Shown here one piece after another: positions 17,729 to 26,939 of a stretch of 37,282 nucleotides of DNA; within the stretch, counting starts at the first letter, position 1, and every line of letters begins with the position of its first letter. The DNA comes from Candidatus Zixiibacteriota bacterium (GTDB lineage Bacteria; Zixibacteria; MSB-5A5; GN15; FEB-12): the NCBI GenBank assembly GCA_024278515.1, contig JAJRTA010000032.1, positions 1 to 37,282 on the forward strand. Direction: 5' to 3'. Both the position numbers and the translations under genes were made by a program. The notes under the pieces are model-generated. The model worked only from the letters and a program-made list of their open reading frames with translations. It had not been told where the DNA came from and did not search any database.

Positions 17729-18479
17729 ATATTTGACAATCCTGACGGTTCTCATGATTCTTTCAGTTACCGGTGCGTCTTCAGGCTTTGCCCAGACCGA
17801 AGAGTTCAAAATGGCCAACAAGTTCTACGAAGACAAAGATTACGAGAGCGCCATCCGTATGTACCAGAGTATCCTTAACAACGGTCAGGAATCGGCCAAT
17901 ATTTATTTCAATCTGGGCAATGCTTATTTTAAGGCCGGTGATCTCGGTCATGCTATTTTGTACTATATGAAGGCGCGCCGTCTGGCTCCGGGTGATGAGG
18001 ATGTGCTGTTCAACCTGGAATTCGCCAAACAGTATTCGCGGGTGCAGATGCAGGGCGTGCAGCTTAACCCTGTCCGCAGCTTCTTTATAGATCTTGTGGA
18101 CACTTATCAGTTGAAACATCTGGCCTGGCTGTCATCGATCTTCTTTATACTCCTTGTAATCGGACTGACTCTTCGCTACGGTTTCAGCTTCAACAATTCA
18201 CCCGTACGTCTTTTGATGGTTGTCAGCCTGCTGCTGCTGGTCTTTTCCGGAGGGCTGACTACGTTCAAATACCGTGAAGATTATCTCACACAGCGAGCGG
18301 TGATCATCGCAGAAGAAAGCCCGGTATTCACCGGGGCTTCGGAACAGTCGGAAATCGAGCTTCGGGGAGCGCCCGGGCTGATTGTGAAGATTTTAGACGA
18401 ATCCGGCGAATTCCTGAATGTGCTGTTTGAGAATAAACGTCGCGGCTGGATCAGAAAAGAATATGTTGCCCTGATCTGA
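17721..18479 (+). CDS. batE: BatE, TPR membrane protein with C-terminal SH3-like domain
   Basis: 252 residues starting at TTG. Signal peptide (YLTILTVLMILSVTGASSGFA), then two TPR units (residues ~25-105: KDYESAIRMYQSILNNG; AGDLGHAILYYMKARRLAPG). Two membrane helices follow (LAWLSSIFFILLVIGLTL; LLMVVSLLLLVFSGGLTTF), and the last ~65 residues form a bacterial SH3-like domain (AVIIAEESPVFTGASEQS... RRGWIRKEYVALI). TPR-TM-TM-SH3 is the BatE layout. It is the last gene of the Bat run; a strong promoter follows before the next gene, so the operon probably ends here, though no clear terminator hairpin is visible. Confidence 0.88.
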   Translation: MRRYLTILTVLMILSVTGASSGFAQTEEFKMANKFYEDKDYESAIRMYQSILNNGQESANIYFNLGNAYFKAGDLGHAILYYMKARRLAPGDEDVLFNLEFAKQYSRVQMQGVQLNPVRSFFIDLVDTYQLKHLAWLSSIFFILLVIGLTLRYGFSFNNSPVRLLMVVSLLLLVFSGGLTTFKYREDYLTQRAVIIAEESPVFTGASEQSEIELRGAPGLIVKILDESGEFLNVLFENKRRGWIRKEYVALI

Positions 18480-18539
18480 TTATTTTTCTCTTTGAGGCTC
18501 TCTTACCACCCGACATGATATCGGCTACAACTCTTTTCG

Positions 18540-18568
18540 TTGACACTGTTTAGCGCAATATCTATCTT
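18540..18568 (+). promoter_or_regulatory. Sigma70-type promoter for the flippase-corA pair
   Basis: TTGACA (18540-18545), a 17-nt spacer and TATCTT (18563-18568). The predicted transcript start near 18575 leaves about 27 nt before the ATG at 18602. It would leave only six before the GTG at 18581, which argues for the ATG. Confidence 0.6.
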
Positions 18569-18601
18569 AAACGCCGGTTTGTGGCCGGAGAAAAATATCT
18601 G

Positions 18602-19642
18602 ATGTTTTGGAAGAGTAAACAATTCTGGGGCACTATCGTTGCCGTTGCTTTGCTGGGGTATTGCGTCAAGGATATAACCCTCGAAGAACTAAGGGTTCTT
18701 TCCGAACGTGTGGATTATTGGTATCTGCTTCCGGCCCTGCTCTGTACTTTTCTCTTCGTGGTTTTGCGGGCCCTGCGCTGGAAGCTGATGATCTCTCAGC
18801 ACAAACAGGTTAAAACCGGCCGCCTGATTACTTTGTATTCCGCCGGACAGGTTCTCAATATTGTAATGCCGGTACTGACCGGCCAGGTGGGACGTCTCTT
18901 TTTGTTTGCTCGCAAGGAAGGTCTGCGCAAAACCTTCGTCTTTTCCACTATAATTCTCGAAGTGTTGTTCGATGCCATCAGCCTGGTGATCTTCCTGTTG
19001 TTCACTTCGCTCGCTTTTGTTGTGCCCGACGAATATCGCTCGGCCGGTATTATCATTTCGGTGATCACCCTGACCTTACTGGTCACCCTCTATTTGATTC
19101 TGAACTTTCAGACTCGCCTTGAGGATATCGGCAGACGGCATTTGCGTAACCGCTGGCCCGGTCTTTATGTCGGTGCAAGGAAGTTCATACGTTCGTTCAC
19201 TAAGGGCATAAAAACTCTGCGTTCAAGTCAGCATTTTATCAGTACGTTCGCTTTTTCGCTGGCATCGTGGACCGCCCATGTTGCGGTGATCTATTTTTTG
19301 TTCCTTTCGTTCGGGTTTGATCTTCCCTTTGCCGCCGCCGCGGTCGTCATGATTGTCAATACTCTGGCCCTGCTGATCCCCATCACTCCGGGCAATGCCG
19401 GTACTTTCGAGGTGGCGGTCAGCACTTCACTGGCCGCTTTCGCCGTCGGTCGCAGTGACGCCGTGCTGTTTGCGGTGGCCTTGCATATTCTGGATTTCCT
19501 GCCGGTTTTTGTGTTGGGAATGATCTTTCTGCGCATTGAAAAACTATCAATAAGCCAGATAAAATCCGAACACCGGGAGAAAGATATTCTCGATCATGTA
19601 TCCGAAAACGGCACCCTGGTTGAGGTGGAGGAACCGTCATGA
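18602..19642 (+). CDS. LPG-synthase/AglD-type multispan membrane protein (flippase-like)
   Basis: 346 residues from the ATG at 18602; GTG at 18581 would add seven. About eight membrane helices. The N-terminal SERVDYWYLLPALLCTFLFV and ALRWKLMISQHK, then GQVLNIVMPVLTGQVGRLFL, and near the end LLIPITPGNAGTFEVAVSTS, form the set of motifs of the 'lysylphosphatidylglycerol synthase TM region' family (also YbhN/AglD). Only the membrane region is present, with no aminoacyl-transferase domain, so lysyl-lipid synthesis is not implied; such stand-alone members are thought to move lipids or lipid-linked sugars across the membrane. It overlaps corA by 4 nt (ATGA). Confidence 0.82.
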   Translation: MFWKSKQFWGTIVAVALLGYCVKDITLEELRVLSERVDYWYLLPALLCTFLFVVLRALRWKLMISQHKQVKTGRLITLYSAGQVLNIVMPVLTGQVGRLFLFARKEGLRKTFVFSTIILEVLFDAISLVIFLLFTSLAFVVPDEYRSAGIIISVITLTLLVTLYLILNFQTRLEDIGRRHLRNRWPGLYVGARKFIRSFTKGIKTLRSSQHFISTFAFSLASWTAHVAVIYFLFLSFGFDLPFAAAAVVMIVNTLALLIPITPGNAGTFEVAVSTSLAAFAVGRSDAVLFAVALHILDFLPVFVLGMIFLRIEKLSISQIKSEHREKDILDHVSENGTLVEVEEPS

Positions 19643-20607
19643 TCAGATCGTTCCTCTATCTGCCGAAGGTCGGGGTCAGGATGGCTGAAGGTATCGGAGA
19701 TTTTGATTCCTGGATCGAGCAGGATAAATCCCTCCTCTGGATCGACATGTGCAAACCGACCGATGAAGAATCGTTTGTGCTGACCAACGACTTCCAGTTC
19801 CACCCGTTGGCAATTGAGGACGTTATAGCGGAAAAACCACGGACCAAGATCGACGACTATGATCGTTACCTGTTTTTGGTGTTTCAGGCGGTGGATTATA
19901 TCGGGCGCGAGGAAGGGCTCAAGCTCAGTGAAATCGACTTGTTCCTGAGCGAAAACTCACTGGTGACGGTTCACTATGATGAACACCGGATCTTTGACTA
20001 CCTGTACACGCGGGCGGAACGTGATGAACGTCTGATGAGACGCGGGATCGACTTTCTTTTCCACGCAGTTATCGATACGATTGTCGATAACTACAACAGC
20101 ACGCTCGACATCCTCGAGTACGAAATTGATCAGGTGGAGGCTGATGTTCTCGGAGAACCGGACCAGGACACGGTCAAGTCGATCTTCACCCTGCGTCGTG
20201 ATATCCTCGAGCTGAAACGTGCCGTCCTCCCTCAGAAAGAAGTGATCAGTCAGCTTTCCCGCCAGCACTACCGTCTGATCAGCGATAAAGCGGCCCTGTA
20301 TTTCTCGGATATTCATGATCATCTGGTGCGTATTTCCGATGTGGCCGATTCGCACAGAGAGACTCTGAACTCGTCGCTGGAGGTCTATTTTTCATCGGTA
20401 TCGACCAAAACCAACGAAATCATCAAAGTTCTCACCATGTTCACGGTGCTGTTTATCCCGCCCACTTTCCTTGTCGGCTTGTGGGGGATGAACTTCAAGT
20501 TCATGCCCGAGCTGGATTGGAAATACGGTTACCTTGCCTCGCTTATCCTGATGGCTGCCATTGTCGTGGGGTTGATTATCTTTTTCCGGCGAAAAAAATG
20601 GCTGTAG
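19639..20607 (+). CDS. corA: CorA-family divalent cation transporter
   Basis: 322 residues: a large cytoplasmic N-terminal domain (with FHPLAIEDVIAEKPRTKIDD and long helices), then two C-terminal helices. The first ends with the CorA signature Gly-Met-Asn in GLWGMNFKF (about residues 280-288) and the second is LASLILMAAIVVGLIIFF, followed by the basic tail RRKKWL. CorA pentamers carry Mg2+ (also Co2+/Ni2+), and the GMN motif at the outer mouth of the pore is intact. Its start lies within the last codons of the flippase-like gene. It could instead be a ZntB-like zinc or other divalent exporter; the sequence does not separate them. Confidence 0.92.
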   Translation: MIRSFLYLPKVGVRMAEGIGDFDSWIEQDKSLLWIDMCKPTDEESFVLTNDFQFHPLAIEDVIAEKPRTKIDDYDRYLFLVFQAVDYIGREEGLKLSEIDLFLSENSLVTVHYDEHRIFDYLYTRAERDERLMRRGIDFLFHAVIDTIVDNYNSTLDILEYEIDQVEADVLGEPDQDTVKSIFTLRRDILELKRAVLPQKEVISQLSRQHYRLISDKAALYFSDIHDHLVRISDVADSHRETLNSSLEVYFSSVSTKTNEIIKVLTMFTVLFIPPTFLVGLWGMNFKFMPELDWKYGYLASLILMAAIVVGLIIFFRRKKWL

Positions 20608-20652
20608 CCGACTTTTTCTGAAACTTTTCTTCTGTCATCCCGTTTTATCCGC

Positions 20653-20680
20653 TTGACAACTTAATTTTGTATTCTATTTT
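20653..20680 (+). promoter_or_regulatory. Sigma70-type promoter of the tetR-efflux-bsh operon
   Basis: TTGACA (20653-20658) and TATTTT (20675-20680), spacer 16 nt, in an AT-rich stretch between corA and tetR. The palindrome at 20683-20700 begins two bases after the -10 box and covers the expected start site. Confidence 0.65.
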
Positions 20681-20682
20681 AG

Positions 20683-20700
20683 ATACCGACCAGTAGGTAT
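20683..20700 (+). promoter_or_regulatory. Probable TetR operator (imperfect 18-bp palindrome)
   Basis: ATACCGACCAGTAGGTAT matches its own reverse complement at 14 of 18 positions (outer ATACC/GGTAT perfect). Its core resembles the ACCGACC-x-GT-x-GGT type bound by many TetR/AcrR repressors. Sitting directly downstream of the -10 box, occupancy would block transcription, fitting autoregulation by the tetR gene 46 bp downstream. Confidence 0.65.
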
Positions 20701-20746
20701 TTTAATGAAGATGCAGTGATTTTCGTCAGAGGATAAATACGACGAT

Positions 20747-21352
20747 ATGAAAAAGATCAAACAAAGCCCGAAGCTTCCGCCTGAAAAAAGGCGGGAACAG
20801 TTACTGACATCGGCTCGAAAGCTGATAGTCAAAAAGGGCTTCCGAGCCACCACCACCGAGGAAATCGCCCGGAACGCCCATCTGACCAAAGGTGCGCTCT
20901 ATTTTCACTTTAAGTCGAAAGAAGACATCTTCCTGGAACTGGTTAAATCCATCTCGGAACGCAACCGCTCGATTCTCGAATCACAACTCGGCGAGAAAAT
21001 AAGCCCGACGGAGTTTTTTGAGGTTCTTCTGCAACTGCACACCAAGTGTGACATCAATGAGTACGGCGATATGGTGGATATATGGAATCAGGCCTGGCGG
21101 GTGCCGAAGATCAGACGGTATATCACCCGGCGGATGCGCTCGATATCCGATTTGTTCATTGAACGGGTGACTCTGGGATCCGGCTGGGCGAAGAAAGACG
21201 CCCGGAACCTGGCTATGTTGATCTTTGCGGTGGTCCATGGCCTTTCGGGGCTCTGTATGATAGCTCCTCGCAATATCGACATGAAAGCGCAGGTGAAGCT
21301 GGTGACAAAACTGCTTACTGATACGGACCGTCAACACGGGAGGAAAACATGA
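20747..21352 (+). CDS. TetR/AcrR-family transcriptional regulator
   Basis: 201 residues. The N-terminal helix-turn-helix is typical: RREQLLTSARKLIVKKGFRA, TTTEEIARNAHLTKGALYFH, FKSKEDIFLELV (about residues 18-70). The C-terminal part is the variable ligand-binding, dimerising domain with a segment KDARNLAMLIFAVVHGLSGL. AGAGGA lies 13 nt upstream of the ATG. It is the first gene after a promoter with a palindrome over the start site and overlaps tolC by 4 nt, so it very probably represses its own operon and is released by a pump substrate. The effector is unknown. Confidence 0.93.
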   Translation: MKKIKQSPKLPPEKRREQLLTSARKLIVKKGFRATTTEEIARNAHLTKGALYFHFKSKEDIFLELVKSISERNRSILESQLGEKISPTEFFEVLLQLHTKCDINEYGDMVDIWNQAWRVPKIRRYITRRMRSISDLFIERVTLGSGWAKKDARNLAMLIFAVVHGLSGLCMIAPRNIDMKAQVKLVTKLLTDTDRQHGRKT

Positions 21353-22743
21353 TGAGGGGCGACCGAACTGTCCGGACAGCAGGAAAGTCCGAAAGACGGA
21401 TTGCCGTCCGACGGCTGATGAGCGTAACAGTTGCTCTGTTGATACTGTCGGTGTCGGGACCGTCATTGCGAGCCGAAGCCGACACAACCATCCTGACCAT
21501 AGAAAGTGTGCGTGAACGTGTGCTCGAAGCCAACCGTCGCGTATTGAGCGCCCGCGAGGAGGTCAGGAAAGCTCAGGCCGATATTGTCACCGCGCGTGCC
21601 GGAGCCTTTCCGAATATCCGCCTCTCCAGCCGGTATCAGCGTAATTTCTCGATTGCTCCTGTCTATTTCGAAGCCAACGGCGAAATACAGCAGTTGAAGT
21701 TCGGCTTTGAAAACACCTTCGGCGCCTCGATATCACTTCGTCAACCGATCTGGAAAGGCGGCAAGGTTTTCACTGCATATAAAATAGCAAAGCAGTATCA
21801 TAAATACTCGCAACTGGGCGCCGACCAGGTGGGAGCAGCTTCGATGTATCAGGGTGAAGTGCTTTTTTACCAGGTGATCCTCGATAACGCCCGGTTGAAA
21901 GTTCTGAGACAGGCGCTGAAAACCGCCGAGAAGAATCTGGAGGTTGTGGAAGCGCACTATCAGCAGGGGATGGTTTCCAAATTCGAATTGATGCGGGCGA
22001 AAGTCGAGCGATCGAATATCCTGCCGAAAATACTGGCGGCTGAATCGGAAGTTAGATTATCGCGAAAACGGTTACAGTCGTTCCTCAATCTCGATCTGGA
22101 TCAGCCGGTGATATTACTGGAACCGGAAGACGATACGTTGACCGGCAATCTGCCGCCGCTTGATGATTTGATAGATACCGCCCTGGTTTCCCGACGCGAG
22201 ATGCAGCAATCCGATCTGATGGTCGAGATGACCCGACGGGCAATACGAGTGGCCAAAGCCGGATATTACCCAAGCCTGGAAGCGGTCTCCGATTTCAGCT
22301 GGCAGTCACAGGCAGATGAATTCACTATCGGAAAAAATGAAGCGACTTCGTTCACGGCCGGGCTGGTACTGTCTTTCCCTCTTTTTGACGGCGGCGTTAC
22401 CCGTGGCACGGTCGGTAAAATGAAAGCTGAACATCGCCAGTCGCAGATCAATCAGGAAGAACTTGCCGATCAGATTCGATTGGAGGTCGAGCAGGCCTAC
22501 GACCGTCTGATCCAGGCGAGGGAAACGATAGAGATTCATCAGGAAAATATCGCCCAGGCGGAGGAAGGTCTTCGCATCGCCGAACTTCGTTACAAGGCGG
22601 GCGAAGGGACCCTGCTGGAAATCCTGTCGGCCCAAACCGCTTTGACCGACGCTCGCACGGCGATGGCCGAAGCCAGGTTTATGTTACGCACATCAGAGGC
22701 CGGTTTGAAACTGGCCGGCAATATTGATAAAATCGGGAATTAA
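21349..22743 (+). CDS. TolC-like outer-membrane efflux channel
   Basis: 464 residues with signal sequence (LMSVTVALLILSVSGPSLRA) after a basic lead. Two similar halves of long coiled helices and short strands follow, as in the OEP family: ESVRERVLEANRRVLSARE with SISLRQPIWKGGKV in the first half, and VSRREMQQSDLMVEMTRRA with VLSFPLFDGGVTRGTVGKMK in the second. The C-terminal helix contains LRIAELRYKAGEGTLLEILS, the usual TolC-family block. A trimer would form the outer-membrane duct for the RND pump encoded two genes downstream. No stop or frame problem is seen. Confidence 0.93.
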   Translation: MMRGDRTVRTAGKSERRIAVRRLMSVTVALLILSVSGPSLRAEADTTILTIESVRERVLEANRRVLSAREEVRKAQADIVTARAGAFPNIRLSSRYQRNFSIAPVYFEANGEIQQLKFGFENTFGASISLRQPIWKGGKVFTAYKIAKQYHKYSQLGADQVGAASMYQGEVLFYQVILDNARLKVLRQALKTAEKNLEVVEAHYQQGMVSKFELMRAKVERSNILPKILAAESEVRLSRKRLQSFLNLDLDQPVILLEPEDDTLTGNLPPLDDLIDTALVSRREMQQSDLMVEMTRRAIRVAKAGYYPSLEAVSDFSWQSQADEFTIGKNEATSFTAGLVLSFPLFDGGVTRGTVGKMKAEHRQSQINQEELADQIRLEVEQAYDRLIQARETIEIHQENIAQAEEGLRIAELRYKAGEGTLLEILSAQTALTDARTAMAEARFMLRTSEAGLKLAGNIDKIGN

Positions 22744-22749
22744 CTAAAG

Positions 22750-23796
22750 ATGAAAAAACAGAAGCGAAATGTTCTTGTAGCAGCTATTGTCTTAACCCTG
22801 ATAGTGTCGTCATGCGCCAACAACAGTGACATGTCGCAGCAGGCTGAAGTCAAACCGACACCGATCGAGGTTATGGTTGTAAAGACCAACAGTTACGATG
22901 TCACACGTAATTTCTCCGGAACCTTAGTCGGTGAAAAGCAGGCGGAGATTCATGCTCGAATAACCGAAGCTGTGCAAAAGCTGTGGGTAGAGGAAGGTCA
23001 AAAAGTATCAGCAGGCCAGGTATTGTTGACTCTTGATAAGAGCGGGCCGTCATCTTCGTACCGTAACAGTGAATCGATTTTCAAAAACGCGGAGAAGAAC
23101 TACAAAAAAGCGAAGTATCTTTATGAACAAGGGGCTATCCCCGAATCTCAATACGACGCCGCTTTTACGGAATACGAAGTGGCCCGGGCATCATTTGACG
23201 CCGTGGCGCAGTTGGTGGAGATTCGGTCGCCTATCGATGGAATAGTTACCTCGTTGAATGTCAAAACAGGTGAGTACGTACAGATCGGGCAGAAACTGGC
23301 CACAATCGCCACTCTTGAGAACCTGCGTGTGACTTTCAACGTCAACGCAGGTGATATCGCAAAGATACATATCGGCGATACGGTTCTCATCTCATCGTCC
23401 AATACAGACAAAACGGTTCCGGGTGAAGTAATCGCTATCGCCCAATCGGCCGACCCGAAGACGCGCGCTTTTGAAGTCGAGGCTACAATCGCCAACACCG
23501 GTACCGGGTTGCACCCCGGGATGTTTGTACGTGTCGGGATTATCGTCAAACAGTGGAAAGATGCTATTATCATTCCGCACCGTTCCATAGTAGTGCTGAA
23601 TGATCAGGAGAATGTATTCGTTGTCGACAACGGGAAAGCTGTTCGTCGTCCGGTAACGGTCGCCGATGAGACACCGGCCGGAGTAGTGATCTCAAGCGGC
23701 CTGAATGTCGGCGACACCCTCGTGACTCTGGGGCAGACATATCTCGATAACGGCTTCGCGGTAAATGTCACTTCGATGAAGGAGAACCGTCTATGA
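22750..23796 (+). CDS. RND efflux periplasmic adaptor (membrane fusion lipoprotein)
   Basis: 348 residues. Lipoprotein signal ends at Cys22 (LIVSSC). A short lipoyl/hairpin region follows: EIHARITEAVQKLWVEEGQK, SAGQVLLTLDKSG, a brief helical hairpin (KNYKKAKYLYEQGAIPESQY), then VEIRSPIDGIVTSLNVKTGE, all standard for HlyD/AcrA-type adaptors. Beta-barrel and membrane-proximal domains complete it. It links the RND pump to TolC across the periplasm. It overlaps the RND gene by 4 nt (ATGA). Confidence 0.93.
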   Translation: MKKQKRNVLVAAIVLTLIVSSCANNSDMSQQAEVKPTPIEVMVVKTNSYDVTRNFSGTLVGEKQAEIHARITEAVQKLWVEEGQKVSAGQVLLTLDKSGPSSSYRNSESIFKNAEKNYKKAKYLYEQGAIPESQYDAAFTEYEVARASFDAVAQLVEIRSPIDGIVTSLNVKTGEYVQIGQKLATIATLENLRVTFNVNAGDIAKIHIGDTVLISSSNTDKTVPGEVIAIAQSADPKTRAFEVEATIANTGTGLHPGMFVRVGIIVKQWKDAIIIPHRSIVVLNDQENVFVVDNGKAVRRPVTVADETPAGVVISSGLNVGDTLVTLGQTYLDNGFAVNVTSMKENRL

Positions 23797-26700
23797 AGCT
23801 GTCCGATATTTCCGTAAGGCGGCCGGTCTTCGCCACCATGATGATCGGCGCTCTGCTGGTGCTTGGTGCGTTCTCGTATCTCGATCTGGCCGTGGAGATG
23901 TTCCCCGAGGTCGATTTCCCCATCGTGGTGGTCCAGACTTTCTACCCCGGCGCTGCAGCCGAAGCGGTCGAGACGGAAGTAACGAAAAAGATCGAGGAGG
24001 CGATCAATCAGATCAGCGGGGTACGTCATATTCAGTCCAGTTCGCGTGAGGGCTATTCGCTCCAGGTCATAGAGTTCCTGCTGGAAGTCGACGGTACGGT
24101 GGCATCTCAGGATGTACGTGAAAAGGTCTCGGGGATTCGCGCCACGTTACCGGATGACATTGAGGAGCCGATTGTCAGCCAGTTCGACCCGGGAGCCCAG
24201 GCGATTATGTCGCTGGCCTTGTCCGGCAGCCGGTCGCCGCGTGAGATAACGCAACTGGCCGAAGATGTAATCAAGCCGCGCCTCGAACCGATCCCGGGGA
24301 TCGGTCAGGTCCAGATTATCGGCGGTTCCGAGCGTGAAATCCGCGTCCTTCTCGATCCCGACATGATGGAAGCGTACGGCGTGACGGTCGGCCATGTGCA
24401 GCGGGCTATCGCCTCGGCCAACCTGGAAGTCCCCGGTGGACGGGTCGAGGAGTCTTCCCGTGAATACCTGGTGCGGATGCAGGGAAGGATGACACGGATC
24501 GAGCAGTTCGACTCGGTGATCGTCAAAAACAAAAACGGTTCGCCTGTCTATCTGAGCGATCTGGCCCGCGTGGTCGACACGATCGCCGAACAACGTTCCC
24601 TGTCGCGCTACAACGGCAAGAGCGCCGTCGGCTTGAATATCCTCAGACAGTCGGGAGCCAACGTTGTTAAAATGGCCGCCCGTACTCGTGAAGTAATTGC
24701 CGAATTGCAAAAAGAGCTCCCCCCCGGCGTGGATATTCAGATTGTGAACGATAACTCGAACTTCATCGAGGACTCCATCCACGAAATCCTGACCAATATC
24801 CAGATCGGTACGATTCTCGCCGTAATTGTGATTTTCCTGTTCCTGCTCGACGGCCGCCCGACATTAATCACGGGGCTGTCGATCCCGATTTCGATTATCG
24901 GAACCTTTACGGCCATGAAGTTTCTCGGGTTTACGATCAATTTTATGACCCTGCTGGGCCTGTCGCTGGCCGTGGGGATTCTGATCGACGACGCCATTGT
25001 GGTGGTGGAGAATATCTACCGCCATCTGGACGAAGGCAAATCACCGTTCAAAGCCGCTATCGATGGAACCAAAGAGATCGGTCTGGCTGTGTCGGCCACT
25101 ACTTTCTCGATTATCATGGTGTTTTTGCCGGTTGCGTTTATGGAAGGTATTGTCGGTCGTTTCTTCTACCAGTTCGGGATGACGGTAGCCTTCGCTGTGT
25201 TGATATCGCTGTTTGTAGCTTTCAGCCTGACCCCGATGTTGTCGTCGAGAATGCTGAAAAAGAACCACGAATCATCCACCGGGCCCGGGTCGGCGCTCGG
25301 CCGATTCTGGCTCTCGATTCGTAACGTGCTCAACCTGTGGAACCGCGGATTCGATATTCTTAAACCGAGCTACCGCGCCATGCTGGCCTGGTCGCTCAGG
25401 CACCGTTGGCTGATCGTGCTGATCGCTACCGGAACCTTTGTTTCCTCGTTATATCTGGCCGGTCAGTTAGGCTCGGAGTTCATTCCGGAAACCGATGAAG
25501 GTCGAATGTATGTATCTATCAAGACCCCTCCGGGCACCGACCTTGAGGATACTTCCCGTCGGTTCGGGCAGGTTGAAAAAATACTTTCAGGTTTTAAGGA
25601 AGTGACCGGGATGTTTGTCAATATCGGCGGAGGTAATTCCGCCGTGACCGAGGGTACTATTCTGGTTCGGCTCACTGACGCCGCTACCCGGGAGTTGTCG
25701 GCGCCGCAGTTGATGGACTCGGCGCGAATCCTGCTGGCCAATATTCCCGGTATAAAGTATTCCCTTTCCAAGGAAAGCGGTCAGGGTAACCACGGAAAAC
25801 CTATCGAGGTGTCGATTCGTGGCGACGATCTGGACGAACTATCAAGAATCGTCCACGAGGTACAGGCAATCGCGCGTTCGGTGCCGGGCGCTACCGATAT
25901 CGACAACACGATGGAAGAAGGCAAACCGGAAGTGCGAATAAACGTCGACCGTCAGGCGGCTGATGATCTCGGGCTGAATATCGGCAGTATCGCCATGACC
26001 GTGCGTTCGCTGATCGAGGGAGAAGTCGTGACCCGCTATAAAGAAGGAGACGAAGAATACGACGTGCGTCTCCAGCTTGATCTTCCTTATCGAAACTCGG
26101 TGGCAGCGTTGGGTCGGATACGGGTGGAAAGTAGTAAAGAACTACCGAACGGTGATAAGTTCCAGGTCCCCATTGACCGTGTGGCAACCCTCTCACGAGG
26201 AACCGATATCGGTAAATATAACCGCTACGATCGCAAACGTGAAGTTCGGGTCAGCGCCAACGCGATGTCGGGCGCGTTCTCCGGAAGTATTGCTCAAAAG
26301 ATACTGGATTCCGCCGCTACTCTGAAACTGCCGCCCGGATATGATATCGGCGCCGTCGGCACCCAGGAGTTCATGGAAGAATCGTTTCAGAATATCTTCA
26401 AGGCGTTATTGCTTGCGGTCGTGTTTATCTATCTGCTTCTGGCCTCGCAGTACGAGTCGTTTTTTGATCCCTTGTCGATTATGGTCTCGCTTCCTTTGTC
26501 GCTGGTGGGAGCAATCCTCGGCCTGCTGGTTTTCAAATCATCGCTTTCCATTATGTCGATGATCGGAATTGTGATGCTCATGGGCCTTGTGACCAAGAAC
26601 GCCATTCTCCTCATTGATTTTGTGAAACAACAGCGAGCCAATGGTGTTTCAAGGTCCGAAGCCATCCTGATCGCCGGACCGGTCCGGCTTCGTCCGATTT

Positions 26701-26939
26701 TGATGACTGCTTTTGCGACCGTGTTCGGAATGCTGCCGCTGGCCTTAGGGTTGGGACCGGGCGCGGAAATGCGCTCAGGCATGGCCCGGGCGGCGATCGG
26801 CGGGATGATCTCGTCAACACTCTTGACTTTGATTGTGGTGCCGATTGTGTATACAATTATTGACGATATGTCGGGATTCTTGTTCAGGCGAAACAAAAAA
26901 GAACCGGCCGTCACCGAATCAGCCGAAGTAAGCGCATGA
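23793..26939 (+). CDS. RND multidrug efflux pump (AcrB/HAE-1 type)
   Basis: 1,048 residues, normal for AcrB-type pumps. It opens with ISVRRPVFATMMIGALLVLG, then the periplasmic porter domain (FYPGAAAEAVETEVTKKIEE). The proton-relay residues are present: the double Asp in AVGILIDDAIVVVENI (about residues 399-400) and the Lys in LMGLVTKNAILLIDF (about 935). The second half repeats the layout (FIPETDEGRMYVSIKTPPGT). It exports drugs, dyes, lipophilic toxicants or thiol conjugates using proton flow; CusA-type metal Met ladders are not obvious, so a multidrug rather than a heavy-metal pump is favoured. It overlaps bshC by 4 nt. Confidence 0.95.
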   Translation: MKLSDISVRRPVFATMMIGALLVLGAFSYLDLAVEMFPEVDFPIVVVQTFYPGAAAEAVETEVTKKIEEAINQISGVRHIQSSSREGYSLQVIEFLLEVDGTVASQDVREKVSGIRATLPDDIEEPIVSQFDPGAQAIMSLALSGSRSPREITQLAEDVIKPRLEPIPGIGQVQIIGGSEREIRVLLDPDMMEAYGVTVGHVQRAIASANLEVPGGRVEESSREYLVRMQGRMTRIEQFDSVIVKNKNGSPVYLSDLARVVDTIAEQRSLSRYNGKSAVGLNILRQSGANVVKMAARTREVIAELQKELPPGVDIQIVNDNSNFIEDSIHEILTNIQIGTILAVIVIFLFLLDGRPTLITGLSIPISIIGTFTAMKFLGFTINFMTLLGLSLAVGILIDDAIVVVENIYRHLDEGKSPFKAAIDGTKEIGLAVSATTFSIIMVFLPVAFMEGIVGRFFYQFGMTVAFAVLISLFVAFSLTPMLSSRMLKKNHESSTGPGSALGRFWLSIRNVLNLWNRGFDILKPSYRAMLAWSLRHRWLIVLIATGTFVSSLYLAGQLGSEFIPETDEGRMYVSIKTPPGTDLEDTSRRFGQVEKILSGFKEVTGMFVNIGGGNSAVTEGTILVRLTDAATRELSAPQLMDSARILLANIPGIKYSLSKESGQGNHGKPIEVSIRGDDLDELSRIVHEVQAIARSVPGATDIDNTMEEGKPEVRINVDRQAADDLGLNIGSIAMTVRSLIEGEVVTRYKEGDEEYDVRLQLDLPYRNSVAALGRIRVESSKELPNGDKFQVPIDRVATLSRGTDIGKYNRYDRKREVRVSANAMSGAFSGSIAQKILDSAATLKLPPGYDIGAVGTQEFMEESFQNIFKALLLAVVFIYLLLASQYESFFDPLSIMVSLPLSLVGAILGLLVFKSSLSIMSMIGIVMLMGLVTKNAILLIDFVKQQRANGVSRSEAILIAGPVRLRPILMTAFATVFGMLPLALGLGPGAEMRSGMARAAIGGMISSTLLTLIVVPIVYTIIDDMSGFLFRRNKKEPAVTESAEVSA

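Noticed and set aside
18602-19642. Lysyl-phosphatidylglycerol synthase
   Set aside because: Only the membrane region is present; the aminoacyl-transferase domain is missing.
23793-26939. CusA-type heavy-metal RND pump
   Set aside because: The proton-relay and overall motifs fit HAE-1 multidrug pumps, and no methionine-rich metal path was evident by eye.
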